Source of the DNA: JBBRRP01 sp038251425
GTDB lineage: Bacteria; Myxococcota_A; Polyangia; Polyangiales; Polyangiaceae
Assembly: GCA_038251425.1 (NCBI GenBank)
Contig: JBBSBI010000001.1
Location: 1-64,000, forward strand
Direction of reading: 5' to 3'
DNA length: 64,000 bases
Under the pieces are notes generated by a model. The model was not told where the DNA came from, searched no databases, and saw only the letters and a program-made list of their open reading frames with translations. A program made the position numbers and the translations under genes. Every line of letters begins with the position of its first letter. Positions within the stretch are counted from its first letter, which is position 1. Below, in pieces: positions 43,376 to 52,200 of this stretch.

Positions 43376-43810
43376 ATGTCGTTGAGGATTCGAATTTTGA
43401 GGATGACATGGCTGGCAACGCTGGCCGCGTCAGCGTGCGTGCTCAACCCTCAACCCGATCTTCCGAGCGTCGGTGATAGACCGGCCGCCTCCGCTTCAGG
43501 CGGTGCATCAGCTACTGGCGGCGCGAGTTCGCCGCCCACGAATGGTTCCGGCGGCGCCAGCACCGGCGGTGCGGGTCCGTTGGGGGCGGGAACCGGCGGT
43601 TCGGAGGCCGCTTCGGGAGGCGCGGCGGCTACCGGTGGTTCAGCGGCGGCTACGGGCGGCACTCCGGGAACACCGGGGGCTGGCGGTTCAAACACCGCGG
43701 GTGCCGGAGTGGGCGGCGGCGCGGCCATGGGTGGCGGGAATTCGGCGGGAGCAGCTGGTGCGGCTGGTTCAGCAGGCCAGAGGCACGGCATCCTCGCCCC
43801 GGGCGAGTAG
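43376..43810 (+). CDS. Gly/Ala-rich lipoprotein
   Basis: ATG 43376 has a strong upstream AGGTAGGA ribosome-binding site and gives MSLRIRILRMTWLATLAASAC, a lipoprotein signal. The mature start CVLNPQPDLP is typical of myxobacterial lipoproteins. The remaining 110 residues are low-complexity Gly/Ala/Ser/Thr with no folded domain, ending RHGILAPGE. It may be a surface linker-type protein, or the stub of a longer protein that has lost its globular domain. It converges on the cNMP-binding gene. Confidence 0.72.
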   Translation: MSLRIRILRMTWLATLAASACVLNPQPDLPSVGDRPAASASGGASATGGASSPPTNGSGGASTGGAGPLGAGTGGSEAASGGAAATGGSAAATGGTPGTPGAGGSNTAGAGVGGGAAMGGGNSAGAAGAAGSAGQRHGILAPGE

Positions 43811-43818
43811 TTGTAAAG

Positions 43819-44361
43819 CTAAGCCCGAGCTTTCGGTTCGCGGCGGCTCAAGTAGCTGTCCAGCAAATTCGCAGTAAAATCGGCTAAAATTCCGTCGGCG
43901 ACGCGCAACCGGCGACTCAATTCGCGCGCCACGTTGAGCACGATGAGCGCATACGCTTTGAGATCATGTCGGTACAGAGCATCCAAATCTTGGGCAGAAA
44001 TCCGCACCAGCTGGCCCGGCGCGAGCGCCCGCACCGTGGCGGAGCGGCGCTGAATATCCACCAGCCCCATTTCACCAAACCAATCCCCTGGCCCGAGGAT
44101 CGCCACACGCACCTCCGTACCTTGGCGGCTGTGTTTGAGGATCTCCATCTCGCCCCGCAACACCACGAACATGTCACGAGCTTCTTCGCCCTCCCGAAAG
44201 ATAAATTCGCCAGCTTGCGGACACACCACTCTCAACTCTTTAGCCAAATAGGCGAGTGCCTCTTCCGAAAGCGCCCCAAAAAGCGCTTGGTCCCGCAACT
44301 CTGCGGGGGTGACCTGTTCGGGGCGTTCAGAATCGCGGGTCGGGATTTGCTCAGCGATCAT
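43819..44361 (-). CDS. Cyclic-nucleotide-binding-domain protein
   Basis: The 180-aa product is a single cNMP-binding beta-roll: GEFIFREGEEARDMFVVLRGEMEIL, then the phosphate-binding cassette GPGDWFGEMGLVDIQRRSATVRAL. Helices follow (LIVLNVARELSRRLRVADGIL). No HTH or catalytic output domain is present. It could be a regulatory subunit or a sensor; whether it still binds cAMP or cGMP cannot be seen. It starts five bases after the GNAT gene ends. Confidence 0.88.
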   Translation of the reverse strand: MIAEQIPTRDSERPEQVTPAELRDQALFGALSEEALAYLAKELRVVCPQAGEFIFREGEEARDMFVVLRGEMEILKHSRQGTEVRVAILGPGDWFGEMGLVDIQRRSATVRALAPGQLVRISAQDLDALYRHDLKAYALIVLNVARELSRRLRVADGILADFTANLLDSYLSRREPKARA

Positions 44362-44366
44362 CGGCG

Positions 44367-44810
44367 TTAACTTTCGAGGCTCTTAGTGAAAACGGCTCGC
44401 GGCCGAGCGGGACCAGCGTAATCCTCAATGATATCTACTGTCCAACCCATAGCGCGGTGGAACGCAATCGATCCATCGTTGCCGACAGAAGTGATCGCCT
44501 TGAGGCGCTCACAACCCGCACTTCGGGCATTTTCCTCGAAGGATTGGTAAAGCACTTTGCCGACTCCACGACGCCGATAATCTGGATGGATGCCCACCAG
44601 GTGCACGTAGCCTTCCTTCGGGGGCCCGGGAGCCACAAAGCCCAACAGGAAACCTGCAACGACGCCGTCGTGCTCCACGACGCGCGCCATCTGACCGAGT
44701 TCGTAGAAGAAGAGTGGGTGCGCGAGCGCGGTCGATGGCCCACCCCACCAACGGTCAATGATCTGAACGATGTGGTCGTAGTCGTTTTTTCCGAGAGGTC
44801 GTGTGATCAT
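44367..44810 (-). CDS. GNAT-family N-acetyltransferase
   Basis: The 147-aa protein has the GNAT core: LVGIHPDYRRRGVGKVLYQSFEENA carries the acetyl-CoA-binding R/Q-x-x-G-x-G/A loop (RRRGVG), followed by TSVGNDGSIAFHRAMGWTV, the usual C-terminal strand-helix. Substrate unknown. It is first in a two-gene leftward operon with the cNMP-binding protein, which recalls cAMP-controlled acetyltransferases of other bacteria. Here the two domains are on separate polypeptides. Confidence 0.88.
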   Translation of the reverse strand: MITRPLGKNDYDHIVQIIDRWWGGPSTALAHPLFFYELGQMARVVEHDGVVAGFLLGFVAPGPPKEGYVHLVGIHPDYRRRGVGKVLYQSFEENARSAGCERLKAITSVGNDGSIAFHRAMGWTVDIIEDYAGPARPRAVFTKSLES

Positions 44811-45004
44811 GGTCGAGCCCTAAGCGTGGGTCGTGGTCCAACAGGCCGGCTGCCCCTAGCATGCGGGATTTGGCGTGCTAAGGTTCTGAGGGTAAACCGC
44901 TGATCTTGCAAGCATAAATCACGAGCCAAGGCTTGGTTATGAACGGGCTGTGCTCCCCTTCGTGCTGGCGCGGCGCGGGTCGGTCGGTTAACGAGGGATG
45001 TTGC

Positions 45005-45670
45005 ATGCCGCCTCGCGTTTTGATCGCCCCTTCCATCCTCAGTGCCGATCTCGCCCGCTTGGCTGAAGAGGTCGCTGTGGTTGAAGCAGCTGGGGCCGAT
45101 TGGATCCATGTCGATGTGATGGACGGCCGTTTCGTGCCAAACATCACCCTCGGAATTCCGGTCGTCCGCAGCTTGCGCCGTGTGACGCGTCTCCCGCTCG
45201 ATGTGCATCTGATGATGCTGGAGCCTGAACGCTACGTGGCTGAATTTGCTGAGGCGGGCGCCGATACCCTGAGCGTACATGTGGAGGCATGTGTGCACTT
45301 GCAGCGAACGCTGTCGCTGATCCGCTCACTTGGCAAGCGAGCGGGCGTGGTGCTCAACCCGCACACGCCCGAGGACGTGCTGCGCTACGTGCTACCGGAT
45401 CTAGATTTGATACTGGTGATGAGCGTTAACCCGGGTTTTGGTGGGCAAAGCTTCATCCCAGCAACGCTGGATAAATTGGCAAAAATCCGCAAAATGATCG
45501 ACGAAAGTGCCTTTCCGATCCTGCTTGAGGTGGATGGCGGCATCGATGCTCGAACGGCCTCCTTGGTCGTGAATGCTGGAGCAAGAGTTCTCGTAGCCGG
45601 GTCCGCTATCTTTGGGCATCCGGATCGAAAAGCCCAAATTCAGGCGCTCAAGAGCGCGGCCGAGAGCTGA
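45005..45670 (+). CDS. rpe: Ribulose-phosphate 3-epimerase
   Basis: Interconverts ribulose-5-phosphate and xylulose-5-phosphate in the pentose phosphate pathway. The 221-aa TIM barrel has IAPSILSADLARL, the metal-binding HVDVMDGRFVPNITLG, LDVHLMMLEPERY, and the C-terminal VNPGFGGQSFIP and VDGGIDARTA motifs. ATG 45005 follows a GAGGGA ribosome-binding site. The next gene begins 6 bases after the stop. Confidence 0.97.
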   Translation: MPPRVLIAPSILSADLARLAEEVAVVEAAGADWIHVDVMDGRFVPNITLGIPVVRSLRRVTRLPLDVHLMMLEPERYVAEFAEAGADTLSVHVEACVHLQRTLSLIRSLGKRAGVVLNPHTPEDVLRYVLPDLDLILVMSVNPGFGGQSFIPATLDKLAKIRKMIDESAFPILLEVDGGIDARTASLVVNAGARVLVAGSAIFGHPDRKAQIQALKSAAES

Positions 45671-45676
45671 ATCCGA

Positions 45677-47086
45677 ATGCCGCGTGTGCAGGCTGGCGCC
45701 TTTCTGCTGAGCACATGGTTGGCGACAGCGTGCGCACGGCCGGAGCTGCATCCAGCACAGCCGACCACTCCCGCCAACGCTCTCGAACGGCCTTCCCTAA
45801 ACGCCAGGTCCGAAGCATCAAAAGACGCCAACGAGGACCTGCAAAGCCTGGTTCTTAGGGTGCTTTCAGGTGTTTCGAAGCTGAGGGAGTTGCGGCCCAA
45901 AGGGTTGGTCCAAACCAAGGAAATAACCCGCGAAGAGATGCGCGCTTGGCTGAAAGATCAACTGGCGAGCGACGTGCCCCCTGAGGTGATGGCGGGGAGC
46001 GCTGCGTTTCTTTTGGCGCTCGGGCTCGTCCCGAGAGACTTCGACTATGCCGCCTCCATCGAGCGCCTGATGACGCAGCAGCTTGCCGGCTTCTACGATC
46101 CCAAGACCAAAACGATGCACTTGCTCTCCGATCTGCGCGCCGAAGATCGCAAAGCGACGCTAGATCATGAGCTGGTACACGCGCTCCAGGATCAGCACTT
46201 CGATTTGGAGCGCCTCACGGCCTGGCATTCTGATGCCACAGATGAACAAAGCGCCGTGCATGGGCTGGCCGAAGGAGACGCCACCAGCGCGATGCTGCAA
46301 GGCATGCTGGCCCCGGGGCAACATGCGGAGGATCTGCCCGACGAAATGCTCTCAGCCCAGGCCGAAAGCTCACTCGCGAGTTCCCCGGATACGGACGTGC
46401 CCAACATCCTCAAGCACAGTCTTTTGGCGCCGTACATCGATGGCCTCAAGCTGGTGCACTGGGCCCGTCGACGCGGTGGCTGGGCTTCAGTTGATGAGTT
46501 GTGGCGGCGTATGCCGGCCAGCTCCGAACAGATATTGCACCCCGAAAAGTGGCTCAGCGACGAACGTCCCGAACCAGTGGCGGTGCCGATAGCGGCGCCA
46601 GGCACTCAACAATCCGCATTTTATCACGATATCTTGGGCGAACAGTCCGTTCGGATCCTGCTTGAAGAGTGGCTAACAAAATCTGAAGCGAGCACGGCGG
46701 CCAGCGGCTGGGGGGGAGATCGGTTGGCTGTGTTTAGGAGCGGCGAATTCTGGTCGCTGGCCTGGCATCTCGTGGCGGATGATCGGGATGCAGCAACGCG
46801 AACTCGAGTAGCGCTGCAACGCGGACTGCTGTCCTTAGCACCACAAGCTAACGCCGCGTTAACCTCTGAGCAGGTCAGACGTGAGGTCCGCCTGCACGGG
46901 AGCTGCCGCGAGAGACCGGACCTCGGACCGATTGCCGTGCTGGGGGCGGGGCTTTCGGTGGTGATCGTGGCCGGACCCTATCGGAACGGGGAAGGGCATC
47001 TGGTTTCAGCCAGCGATTGCCACTCGGCGTTGGCCTGGGCGAACTCGGTGATCAAACAGCGGGGCACAGTTGCTGTTCGTCCATGA
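45677..47086 (+). CDS. Lipoprotein metallopeptidase with HExxH motif
   Basis: The 469-aa product starts at ATG 45677 with lipobox WLATAC. The zinc motif HELVHALQDQHFDL is at residues 164-177, preceded by GFYDPKTKTMHLL. Downstream EGDATSAMLQGM probably supplies the third ligand. This HELVHALQDQ(H/Y)F arrangement marks a family of uncharacterised bacterial metallopeptidases. Six bases after rpe and probably co-transcribed, although no metabolic link is apparent. Confidence 0.82.
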   Translation: MPRVQAGAFLLSTWLATACARPELHPAQPTTPANALERPSLNARSEASKDANEDLQSLVLRVLSGVSKLRELRPKGLVQTKEITREEMRAWLKDQLASDVPPEVMAGSAAFLLALGLVPRDFDYAASIERLMTQQLAGFYDPKTKTMHLLSDLRAEDRKATLDHELVHALQDQHFDLERLTAWHSDATDEQSAVHGLAEGDATSAMLQGMLAPGQHAEDLPDEMLSAQAESSLASSPDTDVPNILKHSLLAPYIDGLKLVHWARRRGGWASVDELWRRMPASSEQILHPEKWLSDERPEPVAVPIAAPGTQQSAFYHDILGEQSVRILLEEWLTKSEASTAASGWGGDRLAVFRSGEFWSLAWHLVADDRDAATRTRVALQRGLLSLAPQANAALTSEQVRREVRLHGSCRERPDLGPIAVLGAGLSVVIVAGPYRNGEGHLVSASDCHSALAWANSVIKQRGTVAVRP

Positions 47087-47258
47087 TCCCGGACGTCTGT
47101 CGGACAGCCGTGAACCAATTTGACTCACCCGGTTAGCCGTGACCCACCTATCGGGCGGCCGAGCGAACTAGCTCTGCGGAGCAAGATCGGGCTGAATTCA
47201 GACGATCGCGTGGGGTCTGGCGTCGGCCAGCTGCCAAAAAATGAACTGGCACGGTGCC

Positions 47259-47274
47259 TGGCACATAGATTGCT
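47259..47274 (+). promoter_or_regulatory. Sigma54 (-24/-12) promoter
   Basis: TGGCAC-ATAGA-TTGCT matches the sigma54 consensus TGGCACG-N4-TTGC(A/T), with GG and GC exactly ten bases apart. Transcription would start near 47285, about 12 bases before the ATG at 47297. An additional TGGCAC lies 12 bases upstream. Confidence 0.7.
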
Positions 47275-47296
47275 CAGGTCTTAGGCAGAGAGAGCC

Positions 47297-47803
47297 ATGC
47301 CAGCGAGCCCTGCCCGAAATAGTCCCCGGTCCAAATTGAAGTCGTCCAAAGCAGCGGCGCTTGCACCGAGTTCGTGGATGGCCCTGGTGGCCGCCACCAG
47401 CCTGGGCCTCAGCAACATCCACTGCGTCCGGACCACGGTTTCATCTCGGTCAATCGCACCCGATTTGCTCCAGGGAGCCTGCCGTCTGATTGTTCAGTCC
47501 TATGCGCCGGGTGCTATCGCGGCCGATCAGATAGCGGCCGGCGCGAGGCCGTTGGCCTCTGCTCAACGCGCCATCACCAGTGAAGAACTCAGACAGGGTG
47601 TCCAGATAGACCTGGTGCATGTGGAAGGATCGACCATGGAGGAGGAGTCACTGGTCGCATGGGTTGAGCATGGGGACCCTGATCTGGAGTTTGATGCTCG
47701 GACCGCGCGCCCAGGAGCGGGGTCAATGTTTGGCCACGGCGCTACCAGCAGCACCACGGGGCACGTTTGGCTCCAACCGCTTCGCGCCAGAACTGCCAGC
47801 TAA
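47297..47803 (+). CDS. Small hypothetical protein, possibly exported, behind a sigma54 promoter
   Basis: The 168-aa frame starts at ATG 47297 just after an AGAGAG purine stretch. The N-terminus is strongly basic (SPRSKLKSSK), followed by a hydrophobic segment (WMALVAATSLGLSNIHC) that could be a signal peptide. The rest is polar with no recognised domain. Without other support this frame would be doubtful, but its position directly behind a well-matched sigma54 element makes it credible. It overlaps the end of the convergent transglutaminase gene by 4 bases. Confidence 0.55.
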   Translation: MPASPARNSPRSKLKSSKAAALAPSSWMALVAATSLGLSNIHCVRTTVSSRSIAPDLLQGACRLIVQSYAPGAIAADQIAAGARPLASAQRAITSEELRQGVQIDLVHVEGSTMEEESLVAWVEHGDPDLEFDARTARPGAGSMFGHGATSSTTGHVWLQPLRARTAS

Positions 47804-49953
47804 GCGGCTTGTTGCTTAGTCGGGCGGAATTGGCGGATCTGTTTGACTCGGAAAGCAAAGTTTCGGCGCTCCTGCTCCGTGAGCCGGAGGCCTCCGAAGC
47901 GCGCTCTTAGGTAAATTTCTGTCAGCTCGGAGACTTCAGTCGCTAAGGGATGCGCGAGCGCCCGCATGGCGCGCGCATGGCCGAGTGGCGGGGTACTTGG
48001 AACACGACCAATTCCCTGCACGACCAGCGCAGCGTCGAGCGCCGCATACAACTCAACCACCTGAGAAAGCTGTCGTGCGAGTGGTTCTTTGAGAGTCCGT
48101 ACTTTTGGGAGCTGCCAACCCCTCCGGCGGAGCCAAATCACCAAATAGACTAACACTGCAGCCCCGGCGAGCAGCAAGAGGACGCGACGCGGGGAGCCAA
48201 ATGCGAACTTGAAGCCAGGGCGACCGCTGAGCTTACCGTACTTGGAGCGCACGGTGTCGAGCAGCGAAATCTGCTGTTTCAAGTCGTAGCCCACCACGTG
48301 CTGGTTCCAGCGTTGCGTTGTGGCATCTAGAAAATCCCGAAGCTGCGCCGCCGCGCCACTCATCTCGCTCACGGGCGCGGAGTCGGCGGGCGGAGTTGGA
48401 TCGAAACGGATCCACCCGAGACGCGGTATGTACGCTTCGACCCAGGAATGGGCATCGCCTTGCCGCACGGCATAAAATCGGCCGTATTGATTGAAGGTGC
48501 CCCCGACGAAACCTGTGACGTTGCGTGAGGCGATTCCGACGGATCGAAGCATCATGGCCATCGCCGTGGAGTAGTATTCGCAGTGGCCGCGCCGGGATTC
48601 GAACAAGAAGTGATCGAGCGGATTTTTCGTGGCACCGGACGGCGTGTTGAGATCGTAACGATAACCCTTGCGCAGGCGAGTTTCGATGGCACGGGCCTGG
48701 GCAAGTGGGTTTGCTAGCCCTTGGATCCACTCCTGGGCGAGCGCGGAAGTGCGCTCCGTGAGATTCCGCGGCAACGTCAGGTAGCGCGCGTAATCGGAGG
48801 GGCGGAGCAGATCAAACGGTTGCTCGTTGGGCCCGGCTGCGAACACCTCATACCGCAGGCCACGCTCGGAAGCGCCTTCGTATTCCAACTGGTTTTCGCT
48901 TCCCAAGAACAGTGTCGGCTGCGGCTGGCTGATCGTGGCAGGCTGGCTCAACAGGCGGAGAGCGATCGTTTTAGGCGGGAGAAACACGACGGGCGGCTCG
49001 ATGGGCTCAAGCTCGATCTGCATCCGATGGTCCGCGGCGAAATCAGGGTTGCGATAGAGTTGGACTTCGGGACCGAACTGGACCGCCGGGATCCGCTGTT
49101 TCACGGAACGCGACCAGCTCCGACCGTCGTACGTGTCGAAGGCTGTTCCACGTAGATAAAGTGCCAGCCGCGGCGGAGGATCGGCTGGCAAGCCCGGGTA
49201 ATGAACCCGCATCGCGATGGTCGAATCTGCGCGCAACCGCCCCACGCCACCCAAATCAACTCGATCACTGAAGCCAATCATGCGCTCAGGGCGGGCACGA
49301 TTGAGCAACAGCAGCGATAGCCCCACGCGCGGAAACAGCACAAACAGCAAGGCTGTGAAAAGGAAAATGGGGATCGACATCAGACAGGTCAGCGCCAAAA
49401 AAGGCCGACCAATCACCCGTCGGCTGCGTAGGATGCGCGGCACGTCCACGGGGAGCCCTGTGCGGTCGCGAGCCCCTTGGCGATAGTTGCCCTCCACCTC
49501 GCGGCGCAGATGGCTGAGCACCAACGCGCCCGGTGCGACCATCAAGAAACCAACAAAACACAATCCATAAGAGATACCTCCGCCCAGCACTGTGCCCGCT
49601 ATCAAGTGCAACAGGGCCAGCACGATCACCTGTTGATCGTGAGCAGCGCCGCGGCGAGTGGCGAGGCGAATCACCTGCAGGGCGGCCGCGAATTCGATCG
49701 AAAGGGGGAGAAATTCGGCACCCAGGCTGAAGCGCACAATCTGAAGTGTGAGCAGTGAAAGCGGGCCGACGAAACCAAAATGCCGAATGATAGCCCGATC
49801 TTGAAAGCGCTCCGGGATCAGCAACGCCATCACCAAGCCAATCAGCACCGACCAACTCATCGTGGGGTTGAGCTCGCCTGAACTCACCAGTGCAATGACG
49901 CCCAACGCTGCCAGCGCGTCGGTCATGATGCGATGAATGAGTCCGAATCTCAC
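47800..49953 (-). CDS. TgpA-like membrane transglutaminase (DUF3488-transglutaminase)
   Basis: The 717-aa protein has several N-terminal membrane helices (DUF3488-like), a periplasmic transglutaminase-like domain and a further helix near residue 600. The catalytic triad is readable: Cys in RRGHCEYYSTAMAMMLRSVGI, His in GDAHSWVEAYIP, and Asp in IRFDPTPP. Members of this family are usually encoded with DUF58 and MoxR genes, as here, and act on the cell envelope; the substrate is not established from sequence. The GTG start overlaps the DUF58 stop (GTGA). Confidence 0.92.
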   Translation of the reverse strand: MRFGLIHRIMTDALAALGVIALVSSGELNPTMSWSVLIGLVMALLIPERFQDRAIIRHFGFVGPLSLLTLQIVRFSLGAEFLPLSIEFAAALQVIRLATRRGAAHDQQVIVLALLHLIAGTVLGGGISYGLCFVGFLMVAPGALVLSHLRREVEGNYRQGARDRTGLPVDVPRILRSRRVIGRPFLALTCLMSIPIFLFTALLFVLFPRVGLSLLLLNRARPERMIGFSDRVDLGGVGRLRADSTIAMRVHYPGLPADPPPRLALYLRGTAFDTYDGRSWSRSVKQRIPAVQFGPEVQLYRNPDFAADHRMQIELEPIEPPVVFLPPKTIALRLLSQPATISQPQPTLFLGSENQLEYEGASERGLRYEVFAAGPNEQPFDLLRPSDYARYLTLPRNLTERTSALAQEWIQGLANPLAQARAIETRLRKGYRYDLNTPSGATKNPLDHFLFESRRGHCEYYSTAMAMMLRSVGIASRNVTGFVGGTFNQYGRFYAVRQGDAHSWVEAYIPRLGWIRFDPTPPADSAPVSEMSGAAAQLRDFLDATTQRWNQHVVGYDLKQQISLLDTVRSKYGKLSGRPGFKFAFGSPRRVLLLLAGAAVLVYLVIWLRRRGWQLPKVRTLKEPLARQLSQVVELYAALDAALVVQGIGRVPSTPPLGHARAMRALAHPLATEVSELTEIYLRARFGGLRLTEQERRNFAFRVKQIRQFRPTKQQAA

Positions 49954-51047
49954 GGAGTGGGCCCGCCTTCGCCCTTCGCGGCGAGCAAGTCATTTTCTGG
50001 AGTTGCCTGAAGGAGTGCCAAGAAGCGTAGTACCTGATCGGCGCCCTGGGCTGGGGTGCTGCGCACACTCTGACCTGCGTTCGTCTTCACCGCGACGTCG
50101 TTCCCACGCTTGAGTTCTGCAACCGCGCGCGAAGCCACCTCGCGAATACGCTGTTCAAAGCGTTGGCCCCAATCGTCCGCATTCGGTCCTCGCGGGCGAA
50201 TGCTGTCCAGCATGTGCGTGACTTGGCGACGTGTGGTGCCACTCCGTTCCTTCAGCAGCACCTGATCGGGCAAGACGCTGCGGCGCCAGTAGATATCGTG
50301 CGAATCGTCACCCTCGCGCATGGGGCGAATGCCCATGATCTCATCACCCGTGCCGCGCCCTTCAGTCTGATTGGTGCCCCCTTTGGCGCCGGGAACCTCA
50401 GGAGGCAACCGGATCGGATCCACGGCGGGGTACACCAACAGCGTGCCTTCAATGTCAATTTCCCGCGATTTCTCGAAAAGACCGAAGGGGAATCGAGTGG
50501 CAATGCGAAATCCGACATGTCGATCAGGACCGCGGCGACCGGGCGTACGTCGATAGGCTGCCACTTGCGCCGATTTCGGGCTGATCTTCAGAAAAAAGCA
50601 GCGCTTATCGGCGGGCTGTCCGGCACGCAGGTCTTCGACTTCAATTGCGTAAGAGGGGAGGCGTTGCTTCTGATTGAAGACCTCAATCTCAACCAGATGC
50701 GCTCGCCCGACTTGCGCGCGTTGGGGCAAGCGCCGAACGACCGTCAAGTGCCGAAGACTCGTCTCACTCAGCAAGCCCGAAACAATGATCAGCGAAAGCA
50801 GCATGCCCAGCATCAAATACAGCAAATTATTGCCCGTATTGATGGCGGCAAAGCCGACGAAGAAGGTGATGAGGATGAAATATCTGCCCTCTCGGGTTAA
50901 CTTCAATCTGCGAGGCGGCCGAAAGCGCCTGAGTAGTTGTCGAAAGCGCTGGCGGGAAGCCGAAGGCACACGCAGGCTCGGCGGCGCCGGATAGCTATCT
51001 TGCTGCACGACTGGGGTCGGAATGAAATCCGCACGCTCGAGTTTCAA
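49950..51047 (-). CDS. DUF58 membrane protein
   Basis: This is the middle gene of the MoxR-DUF58-transglutaminase operon. The protein has two close membrane helices (YFILITFFVGFAAINTGNNLLYLMLGMLLSLIIVSGLL), a beta-rich section, and the DUF58 signature GDEIMGIRPMREGDDSHDIYWRRSV. The TTG at 51047 has a good GGGAG seven bases upstream and lies 16 bases after the MoxR stop, giving 365 aa. GTG 51008 is another possibility, and a longer frame to 51155 would overlap MoxR. The C-terminus resembles a von Willebrand A-like fold, as in other DUF58 proteins. Confidence 0.9.
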   Translation of the reverse strand: MKLERADFIPTPVVQQDSYPAPPSLRVPSASRQRFRQLLRRFRPPRRLKLTREGRYFILITFFVGFAAINTGNNLLYLMLGMLLSLIIVSGLLSETSLRHLTVVRRLPQRAQVGRAHLVEIEVFNQKQRLPSYAIEVEDLRAGQPADKRCFFLKISPKSAQVAAYRRTPGRRGPDRHVGFRIATRFPFGLFEKSREIDIEGTLLVYPAVDPIRLPPEVPGAKGGTNQTEGRGTGDEIMGIRPMREGDDSHDIYWRRSVLPDQVLLKERSGTTRRQVTHMLDSIRPRGPNADDWGQRFEQRIREVASRAVAELKRGNDVAVKTNAGQSVRSTPAQGADQVLRFLALLQATPENDLLAAKGEGGPTP

Positions 51048-51063
51048 AGCCTCGCTCCCAGCG

Positions 51064-52029
51064 TCAAAGTGGAACGGGCACTCGAGCAACAATATCGCGC
51101 ACAGCGCCTTCGGCTTCTTCCCGCGTCGGCATGTAGCCATCCGCGTGCGAGGCAAGGCGAACGCGGTGCGCCAAGAGCGGAACCGCGAGATCGTGAATGT
51201 CGTCAGCGATACAATAGCGTCTGCCGTTCAAGAGCGCGCGAGCTCTTGCCGCCTGAGAAAGATTCATGCCGGCTCGGGTAGAAGCTCCCAGCGTCAAGGT
51301 CGAGCTGTTGCGGGTCGCTGTGATCAGCGCTTGCAAGTAAGCTCCGAGCGCCGCGTCGATCGCGACTTGGTCAACCTTTAGCTGAAGCTCACACAGCGTT
51401 TCTGGATCCAAGACGGCGCGTACTCGGCCAGCTCGATCCTCAGGCGGTTCCAACATGAGCCGGGTCTCAACCGCTGCTGGCGGATAGCCAATGCTGATGC
51501 GGACCATGAACCGATCGAGCTGGCTTTCAGGCAAGGGAAAAGTGCCGGCAAAATCCTGAGGGTTCTGCGTGGCGATCACAAAGAAAGGTCTGGGCAGCGG
51601 CAGCGAGCGCCCATCCACTGAGACTTGGCCATCATTCATCGCCTCCAGCAACGCCGATTGGGTACGCGGGCTGGCGCGGTTGATCTCATCAGCTAGCAAA
51701 ATGTTTCCGAAGACGGGGCCGTGCTTGAGCACGAATTCTCCGCGCTTCGCGTCGTAGATCGAGACACCAATCACGTCGCTCGGGAGCAGATCGCTCGTGA
51801 ACTGAACGCGTCGCATTTCGCCGCCGACGGCGTTGGCAAGCGCACGCGCCAGTGTGGTCTTACCGACTCCGGGCACGTCCTCAATCAGCACATGGCCGCG
51901 AGCAAGCAGCGCAAGCAATGCCAGCTCAACAACTTCCGACTTACCTTCGAGCGCCGATTCCACTGCGCTCCTCAAGTGAACGAGCTTCGAAGGGCCATCT
52001 TGCTCAAGGGCTAAAGCGGTCGAACTCAT
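51064..52029 (-). CDS. MoxR-family AAA+ ATPase
   Basis: A chaperone-like ATPase of the MoxR type. Walker A is in LIEDVPGVGKTTLARALA and Walker B in ILLADEINRASPRTQSALLEAM. The sensor region reads VIATQNPQDFAGTFPLPESQLDRFM, and the lid contains LTLGASTRAGMNLSQAARA. ATG 52029 (MSSTALALEQ) is the likely start; in-frame ATGs at 52038 and 52068 add short stretches. MoxR proteins are thought to help assemble or activate the DUF58-type proteins encoded with them. First gene of the three-gene operon. Confidence 0.94.
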   Translation of the reverse strand: MSSTALALEQDGPSKLVHLRSAVESALEGKSEVVELALLALLARGHVLIEDVPGVGKTTLARALANAVGGEMRRVQFTSDLLPSDVIGVSIYDAKRGEFVLKHGPVFGNILLADEINRASPRTQSALLEAMNDGQVSVDGRSLPLPRPFFVIATQNPQDFAGTFPLPESQLDRFMVRISIGYPPAAVETRLMLEPPEDRAGRVRAVLDPETLCELQLKVDQVAIDAALGAYLQALITATRNSSTLTLGASTRAGMNLSQAARARALLNGRRYCIADDIHDLAVPLLAHRVRLASHADGYMPTREEAEGAVRDIVARVPVPL

Positions 52030-52200
52030 TGGCGCCATCGTAGCATGGGCAGCTGTCTCTCCCGCCACCCCTCAAGGCTTGTTCGTTGCACTTGCACTCC
52101 GACCTCAGCGTCCAGAAGCGGGCACACTTTAGGCGGACCCAAGCAAATCGATGCAAGCCTGGCAGGGATCAGCTGCCCATTCTGTGTTATCTGGAAGTCA

